Positions 28,633-35,690 of a stretch of DNA of 64,000 nt are shown piece after piece. The stretch covers positions 496,001 to 560,000 of the forward strand of contig CAWELM010000017.1 in assembly GCA_963809815.1 (NCBI GenBank), in the 5' to 3' direction. The stretch's first letter is position 1. The number at the start of each line of letters is the position of its first letter. The translations under genes were made by a program, and so were the position numbers. The notes beneath the pieces are model-generated. The model saw only the letters and a program-made list of their open reading frames with translations. It searched no databases and was not told where the DNA came from. Source of the stretch: CAVVJA01 sp963809815. GTDB taxonomy: Bacteria; Actinomycetota; Actinomycetes; Mycobacteriales; Jatrophihabitantaceae.

Positions 28633-29040
28633 TCAACCGTCCGCGACCGACGGGTCGCGCCAAACGACGGCTGTGCCCTCGAGGACCACGACGCCGTCCT
28701 GATTGGTGATCACCGTCGAGAGATTGGTGACCGGCTTGTCATCTCGTACCGCGGTGACCTCCACCTCGGCGGTGATCTCGTCACCAGGCCGGACCGGCGC
28801 CCGGAAGCTCCAGTCGACGTGAAGGAACACACTGCCGGGCCCGGGCAGGTCCTCGGCTACCACCGCGTTGAGCAGGCCGCTGGTCACCCCGCCCTGCACG
28901 ACGATCCCCCCAAAGCGAGACCGGCCGGCCAGCAGCGAGTCGTAGTGCAACGGGTTGCGGTCGCCGGTGAGCTCGGTGAACAGCTCAATGTCGCGTGTCG
29001 TTATCTTCCGAGTCCGGCGCGCTGTGTCGCCTACCTGCAT
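28633..29040 (-). CDS. MaoC-like hydratase (hot-dog fold)
   Basis: 135 residues from the ATG at 29040 with AGGGGG in front; the frame is open further upstream but only by shadowing the divergent gene. The hydratase-2 signature is present: FTELTGDRNPLHYD (catalytic Asp/His) and FGGIVVQGGVTSGL. It probably hydrates or dehydrates an enoyl-CoA or acyl-ACP substrate. It is transcribed divergently from the SnoaL gene at 29134. Confidence 0.9.
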   Translation of the reverse strand: MQVGDTARRTRKITTRDIELFTELTGDRNPLHYDSLLAGRSRFGGIVVQGGVTSGLLNAVVAEDLPGPGSVFLHVDWSFRAPVRPGDEITAEVEVTAVRDDKPVTNLSTVITNQDGVVVLEGTAVVWRDPSVADG

Positions 29041-29080
29041 GTCGAACCCCCTCGGTCGCCAGCCCGATGGTATGCAGCAT

Positions 29081-29113
29081 CCGTGGTCCTGACGACGGAA
29101 AATGCATACGAAT
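29081..29113 (+). repeat. Leader repeat copy 1 (shared upstream element)
   Basis: CCGTGGTCCTGACGACGG followed by AAAATGCATACGAAT. A near copy lies at 29552-29583, each about 20-25 bases before a ribosome site and ATG. The exact shared core is AAATGCATACGAAT, with a palindromic ATGCAT. It may be a shared promoter or operator, or the result of duplication of a leader. Confidence 0.6.
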
Positions 29114-29133
29114 GGATTGGAAGGGGTGACCGA

Positions 29134-29541
29134 ATGCAAAAGGAGGCAGTCGACGGGTGGCTGGAGGCGTACGTCTCGGCCTGGAAGAGCTATGACCCTG
29201 GCGAAATCGAGGCACTCTTCGCGGCAAACGTCACGTACCGATACCACCCGTACGACGATCCGATTGAGGGTCGCGACGCGGTGATGGCAAGCTGGCTGGG
29301 CGACGATGGCTCGCCCGACGCGTCCGGCCGTGACCAGCCAGGCACCTACGATGGGAGCTACCGCGCGGTCGCCGTCGATGCTGCCGTGGCCGTCGCGACC
29401 GGCAGCACCCGTTACCGCGAGGAGCCCGGCGGCCCGATCACGCGGACGTTCGATAACTGTTTCGTGATCCGCTTCGACGACGACGGGCGCTGCGTGGACT
29501 TCGTCGAGTGGTTCATCGAGCGGCCCACGACCAGCCGTTGA
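29134..29541 (+). CDS. SnoaL-like / nuclear transport factor 2-fold protein
   Basis: 135 residues from the ATG at 29134, AAGGGG upstream. It starts with VDGWLEAYVSAWKSYDPGEIEALFAANV (split here by reading in two parts) and TYRYHPYDDPIEGRDAV, the usual SnoaL cone; a conserved FDNCFVIRFDDDGRCVDFVEW closes the fold. Possible roles are isomerase, hydrolase or ligand binding. It lies between the MaoC gene (divergent) and the poly-gamma-glutamate hydrolase-like gene (same strand), whose leader copies its own. Confidence 0.85.
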   Translation: MQKEAVDGWLEAYVSAWKSYDPGEIEALFAANVTYRYHPYDDPIEGRDAVMASWLGDDGSPDASGRDQPGTYDGSYRAVAVDAAVAVATGSTRYREEPGGPITRTFDNCFVIRFDDDGRCVDFVEWFIERPTTSR

Positions 29542-29551
29542 TGGGAAGCTT

Positions 29552-29583
29552 CCGTCGTCCAGGCAACGGAAATGCATACGAAT
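29552..29583 (+). repeat. Leader repeat copy 2
   Basis: CCGTCGTCCAGGCAACGG followed by AAATGCATACGAAT, matching copy 1 at 29081-29113 with a few substitutions and one base fewer. It precedes the strong AGGAGG of the gene at 29604. Two copies 470 bases apart before different genes suggest common regulation. Confidence 0.6.
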
Positions 29584-29603
29584 CGGCGCAAGGAGGTGAC
29601 GCG

Positions 29604-30476
29604 ATGGGAGAAGCGCAGCTGCTCTTGGCGCCAATGTCTGGTGGCGGCGGGCTCTCGGCGGAACAGGCATCGCTGACCGAGGCCGGCTTTGAGGCGCTGG
29701 GCCTGGCCGTTCCCGACGACTTCGGTCGGCCCGGAGCCGGCGTCCAGCTTCTGCTCAGCGCCGATAACTCCTTTGCCCTGGTGACCATCGCGGCCGTTCT
29801 CTCAGGCAGTGCGGCGTCTATAGCCCTGGCCAATCCAGACCGGCTTCGGTCTGGTACGTCTGTTCCGTTCACGGTTCAAGCAACCACGAATATATTCGCC
29901 GCAGGCCAGCTCGAAGAGAAAACGGCGCAGTCAGGAAGCGTTGCGGTCATCGCGCCGCACGGCGGCGGCATAGAGCGCCAGACCGACTCCCAGGTCGAGA
30001 TTGTCGCCGGCGACACCCGCCTCCAGGTCGACACCTGGGTCTGCCGAGGTAAGGGGACGCAGCAGTTCCGTCGTCTTCACATCACGAGTGATGACCTCAG
30101 CGAGCAGTCGTTTCCTGGATTTCGCGCACTGTTGGATCGATCGCATCGACTCGCCGTGTCCTTTCATGGCTTTGACGCAGCCACGTCACCTAGAAACGAC
30201 AGAGCCTTGGACGTGATCGTCGGCGGGCAGCTCGACCTCGGCCGACGGTACGACGTGGCAGAACTGATCAGGCGTAGGTTGCCGCCCGGCCCCGCGCTCG
30301 AAGTCTTTGTCGCGACCGCGTGCAGCGACCCCCATGCCGGACTCTCGCCAAAGAATGCCGTCAACCGGCTGAGCCAATACGGCGGACTTCAGATCGAACA
30401 ATCACTCCGGCTGCGCGAGCATCCAGAGGCGCCCAGCCTGGTGGCCGAGGCTGTCATCGAGGCGTTGATCGGCTGA
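29604..30476 (+). CDS. Poly-gamma-glutamate hydrolase-family protein
   Basis: 290 residues; ATG with AAGGAGGTGA at optimal spacing. A novel-looking N-terminal region (about 1-105, Gly/Ala rich, partly hydrophobic near VTIAAVLSGSAASIAL) precedes a domain starting VAVIAPHGGGIERQTDSQVE, with later HITSDDL, SFHGFD and the end RLSQYGGLQIEQSLRLRE. The APHGGxIE and FHG histidines match the zinc sites of the phage/YjqB poly-gamma-glutamate hydrolase family. In actinobacteria its substrate is unknown. Confidence 0.8.
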   Translation: MGEAQLLLAPMSGGGGLSAEQASLTEAGFEALGLAVPDDFGRPGAGVQLLLSADNSFALVTIAAVLSGSAASIALANPDRLRSGTSVPFTVQATTNIFAAGQLEEKTAQSGSVAVIAPHGGGIERQTDSQVEIVAGDTRLQVDTWVCRGKGTQQFRRLHITSDDLSEQSFPGFRALLDRSHRLAVSFHGFDAATSPRNDRALDVIVGGQLDLGRRYDVAELIRRRLPPGPALEVFVATACSDPHAGLSPKNAVNRLSQYGGLQIEQSLRLREHPEAPSLVAEAVIEALIG

Positions 30477-30520
30477 GGCCGCAAGTTCACTGGATCGGAG
30501 CAGGTGTCATCGTAGGAGCC

Positions 30521-31411
30521 GTGACGGACTATGGACGTCCTGTGCAGTTCGGTGTCTTCCCGACCCCAGAGGCCGATGCGCTGGCGGAGATCCTCACCGT
30601 TGCCCAGGTGGTCGATGACGCGGGCCTCGATCTGATAGGCATCCAGGATCACCCATACCAGCGGCGGTTTCTCGACACGTGGATGCTCATGGCGACCGTC
30701 CTTGCGAAGACGCAACGGGTTCGTGTGTTCCCGGACGTGGCGAATTTGCCATTGCGCCCGCCCGCAGTGATGGCGAAGGCGGCAGCGAGCCTTGATGTGC
30801 TGTCTGGAGGACGGTTTGAGCTCGGGCTCGGCGCCGGCGGTTTCTGGACGGCAATCGCGGCGATGGGTGGGCCCTCACGCACACCGGGCGAGGCGGTGGA
30901 TGCCCTGGAGGAGGCGATCAAGGTCATCCGGTTGATGTGGTCGGATGAGCGGTCGGTCCGGTTCGAGGGTCGGAACTACCGCCTAGCCGGTGTGAAGCCA
31001 GGCCCACGGCCGGTCCACGACATGGGGATATGGCTCGGCGTCGGCGGCAAACGCACCCTCGGCCTAGTCGGCCGAGCGGCCGACGGATGGGTGCCGTCGA
31101 GTGGGTGGGCGACGCCGGACAAGCTCGCCGACATGCAGGCCCGGATCGACGAGGCCGCAGTCACAGCGGGACGGGACCCCGCGCAGATTCGTCGCGTCTA
31201 CAACGTGTGGGGATTGATCGACGGGCCCGGTGGATTCCTCAATGGGTCGGCCGGGCAATGGGTGGATGAGCTCACTGAGCTCGCCGTCTACCGCGGGATG
31301 GATACCTTTGTGTTCGGTCCCTCCGCTGATCCGGTGCCGCAATCACAACGCTTCGCGAATGAGATCGCTCCCGTGGTACGCGAGCAGGTCGCTAAACAGC
31401 GAGGCGGCTAG
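30521..31411 (+). CDS. F420-type luciferase-like (LLM) oxidoreductase
   Basis: 296 residues from a GTG at 30521 (AGGAG before it). The TIM-barrel pattern of LLM flavin/F420 enzymes is clear: FGVFPTPEADALAEI, GIQDHPYQRRFLDTW, LSGGRFELGLGAG, and GKRTLGLVGRAADGW. It probably uses coenzyme F420, common in this lineage, but FMN cannot be excluded. It ends overlapping the convergent glycosyltransferase gene by 20 bases. Confidence 0.88.
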   Translation: MTDYGRPVQFGVFPTPEADALAEILTVAQVVDDAGLDLIGIQDHPYQRRFLDTWMLMATVLAKTQRVRVFPDVANLPLRPPAVMAKAAASLDVLSGGRFELGLGAGGFWTAIAAMGGPSRTPGEAVDALEEAIKVIRLMWSDERSVRFEGRNYRLAGVKPGPRPVHDMGIWLGVGGKRTLGLVGRAADGWVPSSGWATPDKLADMQARIDEAAVTAGRDPAQIRRVYNVWGLIDGPGGFLNGSAGQWVDELTELAVYRGMDTFVFGPSADPVPQSQRFANEIAPVVREQVAKQRGG

Positions 31412-32783
31412 CGTCGGGCCGACCAGTCAGTCGGTCTACCTCGGCGAGCAGATGTAAGACTTGACCGGTCACGCTGAAGCGGCTCCGAGCATATTGGGCC
31501 GCGGCGGCGCCCCGTGTGCGTTTCCAGTCCGCACGTATGGCTTGATCGACCGCGTCGGCCAGCGATGTTGCGAGAGCGGTCCGGTCGTCGGTCTCCGGAA
31601 CCAGGGTGCCGACCTCGGAGGTGACGAAGTCGCGTGGGCCACCCGAGTCGGCGCCGATCACTGGAGTGCCGCAGGCCATGCACTCGATAAAGACCAGGCC
31701 GAATGGTTCGCGATAGGACGGGAAGCAGCCGACATCGGCGCACCCGAAGAGTAGGGCGAGCTCGTCCTGTGGCCGCGGCCCGAGGAAGTAGGTCCGGCGC
31801 AATCCGAGTTGTGCAGACAGTTCATGCATCGCACGCTGCGCCTGCGGTGGGCCAGAACCGATCACGAGGGTGAGGATGCGGCACTCGTACTGCTCATAGA
31901 TCGCCGCCGCGCGTAGTAGCGCGTCCAGGCGCTTCCAATCCGCGAACTTGCCGCAGAAGGCCACGACCGCGTCGAATCCGTCCGGCGGCGCGACCGGTTC
32001 GGGCGCTTGGTCGCTGCCGTCGAGCGGCTGAGTGAGGAATCGGGCCAGTAGCGCCGCCCGGTCGGTGCCGTCCGGTAGCGGACCGAACACGTCCTGGTTA
32101 TAGCCGTTGGGTGAGAGCACCACCCGTTCGCGAGGAAATTCAGGGAACACGTCGAGCAACGCGGTCACTTGCTCGATCGAAATAGCCGCGGCGACGTCGA
32201 CACCGTGCTGCGGGTCGGCGTAGTCGAAAATCTTCTCCCGCTGCATGAACGGCAAGAACCGGAGCGGAAACTCCTCCGGCTGATCGCCGCGCCGCTCGTT
32301 ATCGAACATCTTCAGTTCGGTGCCGTGCGCGAAGCACAGCAGCGGCATTCGGACTCGCCCTGCGGCCACCCGGCGCCGAATTACGTCGCGCAGCACTACG
32401 GTGTTCATGAACGCGTGGTGCGCGATCGCCAGTGTGAATTCGTCGCCGGTGCGCGTCTCGACTTCGTCGATCCAGTCGGCCACCGCGTCCGTCAGCCGCT
32501 GCCGGTAGGCCGCCACCTCGGCCTCGCTCATCGCGTGCCAGCGATAGCTGCTGACGGGCGACACAGACTCGCATATCGGAATGTCGTGCTCGAGCGGGAA
32601 GACCCGGACGTCCTCATCGCGGTAACGCTGCCGCCGGGACGGATACATGGAATAGCACCGAACGCCCGGCAACGCGTTGTACGCATGGTGATGAGCCTCG
32701 TGCAGGATGCCCGAGCCGGGAGCGAACTCGCCATCACGCTGCCAGTTGTTGGTGCCAAGCTGGAAGATCAACCGGTCGGACAT
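31392..32783 (-). CDS. GT4-like glycosyltransferase
   Basis: 463 residues. N-terminal GT-B acceptor half (GILHEAHHHAYN, FAHGTELKMF) and C-terminal donor half with VLSPNGYNQDVF, FCGKFADWKRLD and the donor-binding E-x7-E wording SYREPFGLVFIECMACGTPV. It transfers a nucleotide-activated sugar to an unknown acceptor. Its start codon lies 9 bases after the stop of a small upstream frame, suggesting coupling. Confidence 0.9.
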   Translation of the reverse strand: MSDRLIFQLGTNNWQRDGEFAPGSGILHEAHHHAYNALPGVRCYSMYPSRRQRYRDEDVRVFPLEHDIPICESVSPVSSYRWHAMSEAEVAAYRQRLTDAVADWIDEVETRTGDEFTLAIAHHAFMNTVVLRDVIRRRVAAGRVRMPLLCFAHGTELKMFDNERRGDQPEEFPLRFLPFMQREKIFDYADPQHGVDVAAAISIEQVTALLDVFPEFPRERVVLSPNGYNQDVFGPLPDGTDRAALLARFLTQPLDGSDQAPEPVAPPDGFDAVVAFCGKFADWKRLDALLRAAAIYEQYECRILTLVIGSGPPQAQRAMHELSAQLGLRRTYFLGPRPQDELALLFGCADVGCFPSYREPFGLVFIECMACGTPVIGADSGGPRDFVTSEVGTLVPETDDRTALATSLADAVDQAIRADWKRTRGAAAAQYARSRFSVTGQVLHLLAEVDRLTGRPDASRLAV

Positions 32784-32792
32784 CGCCTCAGC

Positions 32793-33056
32793 CTACGGGT
32801 GACGAGACCCTGACCGCGCGCGACGGCGCATGCGCTCATCGGTGATCGGCTGCCGAATATGGGGCCACGCGTGATCGGACGGATCGGCGCACCACGCTTG
32901 ATACGCGTAGCCTTGGGCCGCATGGCGGGGACCTCCAGCTGGCGGGTTCGCTCGCAACCCTGCACTGGCTGCGGCGGAAAAGTCGTAGTGGTCGAGGACC
33001 GCTTCAGCGGGCTGGGTGGGCTCTTGCATTTCGCAGGGCCGCAACGGATACAGCAC
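32793..33056 (-). CDS. Small hypothetical protein upstream of the glycosyltransferase
   Basis: 87 residues from a GTG at 33056, ending 9 bases before the glycosyltransferase start. Third-position G/C is high over the first half, and the frame remains protein-like for about 25 codons above the GTG (AVIIDLIGPIDRRLKVG) until a stop, without a start codon. This could mean a truncated gene. I do not recognise a family. The rest of the 459-base interval 32784-33242 shows nothing else I can name. Confidence 0.3.
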   Translation of the reverse strand: MLYPLRPCEMQEPTQPAEAVLDHYDFSAAASAGLRANPPAGGPRHAAQGYAYQAWCADPSDHAWPHIRQPITDERMRRRARSGSRHP

Positions 33057-33242
33057 GCCGACTTTGAGCCGGCGGTCAATCGGGCCGATCAGGTCGATGA
33101 TGACTGCCCACGTGTTGAGCGGGCTCGAGCCTGAGCCCCGACACGAGCCACGAGTGCACGACTAGCGGCGCCGTGTCATTGGACCTCGCCGCGCGACCGC
33201 GCGTCACGCACCGGCATCCAATCAGCTGGCAAGGTAGGCAGA

Positions 33243-34028
33243 ATGCGCGCGGTATGGGCCAGCGGCGATGCGTATGAGCCGTACGTCGGCCGATGGAGTC
33301 GGGCCGTTGCCGCCGAGTTCCTCACTGGGCTCGGTGTGGGGCCGGGTAGGCGGTGGCTCGACATCGGATGCGGCACCGGCGCGCTGAGTGGCGCGATTCT
33401 CATGGACTGCGCGCCGGCTGAGGTCGTGGGTATCGATCCGTCAGAGGGATACGTCGCATGGGCAGCGGCGCACGTCAACGACCCGCGGGCCCAATTCGAG
33501 GTCACAGACGCGACCCACCTGCCCGACGGTCCGTTCGACGCCGTGGTATCTGGGCTGGTCCTGAACTTCGTCCCAGACCCGGCGGCGGCGGTGCAGGCAA
33601 TGTGCGAGGCGGCCCCATCAGGCGTCGTCGGCGCATATGTATGGGACTACGCCGACCGAATGGAGTTAATGCGGTACTTCTGGGACGCCGCCGTCGCGCT
33701 GGATCCAGCAGCGGCCGAGCTCGACGAAGGGGTGCGGTTTCCGATCTGCCGTCCGGAACGCCTGGAAGCGTTGTGGCGCGAGGCAGGTATGACCGAGATC
33801 TCGTCACGCCCGATCGATGTACCCACGATCTTTCGAGACTTTGAGGACTACTGGAGTCCGTTCCTGGGTGGGCAAGCCCCGGCGCCGGGCTACGCCATGT
33901 CGCTGGACGAGGGACGCCGGGCCACACTGCGCGAGCGGATCCGTTCGATACTGCCGATCGAGCAAGACGGTTCGATCAGGTTGATAGCGAGAGCGTGGGC
34001 GGTACGGGGGCGGGCCGCGGAACACTAG
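33243..34028 (+). CDS. Class I SAM-dependent methyltransferase
   Basis: 261 residues. Motif I WLDIGCGTGALSGAI, acidic loop VGIDPSEGYV, then VTDATHLPDGPFDAVVSGL and the late NF/FVPDP turn identify a Rossmann methyltransferase of the UbiE/type 11 sort. The acceptor is unknown. It overlaps the convergent deazaflavin oxidoreductase gene by 4 bases. Confidence 0.9.
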   Translation: MRAVWASGDAYEPYVGRWSRAVAAEFLTGLGVGPGRRWLDIGCGTGALSGAILMDCAPAEVVGIDPSEGYVAWAAAHVNDPRAQFEVTDATHLPDGPFDAVVSGLVLNFVPDPAAAVQAMCEAAPSGVVGAYVWDYADRMELMRYFWDAAVALDPAAAELDEGVRFPICRPERLEALWREAGMTEISSRPIDVPTIFRDFEDYWSPFLGGQAPAPGYAMSLDEGRRATLRERIRSILPIEQDGSIRLIARAWAVRGRAAEH

Positions 34029-34633
34029 TAGCCACGGGCCTCAGCTTGGCCCTCGTCCAGTCCCCCAACGTCAGGACGCAGCCACTCAATGCCGGCTGCC
34101 GAAGGTCGGTGGACAGAGCCGTGTAAGGGCTCGAACACAATCACCTGGCGGGTGTCGCTTCGCTGCAGGTAGGTGTCGTAGGCCGGCCAGATGGACAGCA
34201 GCTCCTGCATCGTACGATCAGTCTCCTCTGCGGTAGCCGGCCGGGCGCGATAACTGGCGACCGTGGACCCGATCTGAATCGTGACGCGCGGGTCCGCGCG
34301 CAGATTGCCCGGCCAACTGCCGCCCCCCGCCGACTCGAAGTTCTCGTAGGTAGCCACGAGGTTGTGCCCATCCCGCAGGTAGAAGACCGGCACGGTTCGG
34401 GGTTCGCCGGTCTGGCGATCCCGTGTGGTCAATAGCATGATCGGCAAGCTCGGCCCGGACAAGGTGATCCGACCGCGACTGGCCCGGTATAGAACTCGGT
34501 CGAGTTTGGACCCGGCATATGTCACTACCACCGTGAATGACCGAGCCTGACCGACCCGCTGCACCGCACGGGTGAACGGGCCATAACGACGACGGTCCGT
34601 AACGGGCAGGTCAGGCGCTTGTACCTTCGACAT
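34025..34633 (-). CDS. Deazaflavin (F420)-dependent nitroreductase-like protein
   Basis: 202 residues, ATG with AAGGGA before it. The split-barrel pattern of the Ddn/FDOR-A family is visible: PIMLLTTRDRQTGEPRTVPVFYLRDG, NLVATYENFESAGGGSWPGNL and a late RVTIQIG strand. The family reduces quinones or nitro compounds with reduced F420. It follows the LLM gene of the same likely cofactor by 61 bases on the same strand. Confidence 0.9.
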   Translation of the reverse strand: MSKVQAPDLPVTDRRRYGPFTRAVQRVGQARSFTVVVTYAGSKLDRVLYRASRGRITLSGPSLPIMLLTTRDRQTGEPRTVPVFYLRDGHNLVATYENFESAGGGSWPGNLRADPRVTIQIGSTVASYRARPATAEETDRTMQELLSIWPAYDTYLQRSDTRQVIVFEPLHGSVHRPSAAGIEWLRPDVGGLDEGQAEARGY

Positions 34634-34694
34634 GATCCCTTCCTTAGCTGAGATTTGCGAATACTGCCAAGGACGTTGAGTCCGTGAGGGGCGG

Positions 34695-35669
34695 CTAAGT
34701 CAGGGCCGGCACCGCGAATTTTGGCGTGGTCACGGCGAACTCACTCGCGAACCGGCGGACGATATCGGTCGTAAAGGGCTCGTGGAAGCGCAGGACGAGC
34801 TCTTGAACGCCTGCGTCTGCATAGGCTGCGATGCGTTCGCGAATCGTCTCCGGCGTACCGATCAGCCCGTATGAGCCGATGTCTCCTGGAAAAACTACCC
34901 GTGCCCAGGCTGGTATTGCCGCCCGCGCTTCTTCGTCGCTGTCGCCGATGATGCAGTACGACATGGAGGTACGCGTGATCGAGTTGTAGTCGCGGCCGAC
35001 GTGCGCACAGTGCTCCTTCAGGAGGCCGTACTTGCGGGCGAGTTCGCTCGGTGATGCCACGACGTTGCACGCGTCGCCATACTCGGCGACCAGTCTCAAG
35101 GTGCCTTTTTCGCCGCCGCCGCCGATCAACAACGGCACGTGGGGCTTCTGGACCCCTTTAGGATCGTTGAGCGCATGGCGGACCTGATAGAAGTCGCCTT
35201 GAAACGTTGTCTCGGTGTTTGTCCACATCGACAGAATGATCTGCAGCGCTTCGTGTAGCTCATGCACCCGCTGAGCGCCATCGGGGAATTCGTATCCGTA
35301 ATCTCGATATTCGTCTTCGTAGTTTCCGGCACCAATGCCGAACCGAAAGCGGCCGTGTGACAACACGTCGAGAGTCGAGGCCATCTTCGCTTGAAGCGCT
35401 GGATTGCGGTAGCCATTGCCGGTGACCATCTGCCCGATACGTACTCGGTTCGTGTCGCGGGCCAACGCGGCTAGCGTCGTCCAGCTTTCGAAGACAAAGT
35501 CCGGTGTAGCCGGGTACGGCTCGAAATGATCGGCCGTCCACACCGTGTCAAATGAGGTGTCGTCAGCAGCGTAGGCCAGTTCGGCGAGCGCCTCGTACGC
35601 CTGGACCGGATCGGCGTAGCCGGAAAAGTCATGGAGCACGCCCGTTGGTAGCCAGATACTGAATTTCAT
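34695..35669 (-). CDS. F420-type luciferase-like (LLM) oxidoreductase
   Basis: 324 residues from the ATG at 35669, with AGGGAG upstream. LLM barrel features: FSIWLPTG, DHFEPYPATPDFVFESWTTL, LSHGRFRFGIGAGNYEDEY, IGGGGEKGTLRLVAEYGDACN. It matches the F420-dependent subgroup. It lies directly downstream of the nitrilase-like gene (21 bases) and upstream of the deazaflavin oxidoreductase, so three genes could form one unit. Confidence 0.9.
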   Translation of the reverse strand: MKFSIWLPTGVLHDFSGYADPVQAYEALAELAYAADDTSFDTVWTADHFEPYPATPDFVFESWTTLAALARDTNRVRIGQMVTGNGYRNPALQAKMASTLDVLSHGRFRFGIGAGNYEDEYRDYGYEFPDGAQRVHELHEALQIILSMWTNTETTFQGDFYQVRHALNDPKGVQKPHVPLLIGGGGEKGTLRLVAEYGDACNVVASPSELARKYGLLKEHCAHVGRDYNSITRTSMSYCIIGDSDEEARAAIPAWARVVFPGDIGSYGLIGTPETIRERIAAYADAGVQELVLRFHEPFTTDIVRRFASEFAVTTPKFAVPALT

Positions 35670-35690
35670 CGAGGTATCTCCCTTCACGAG

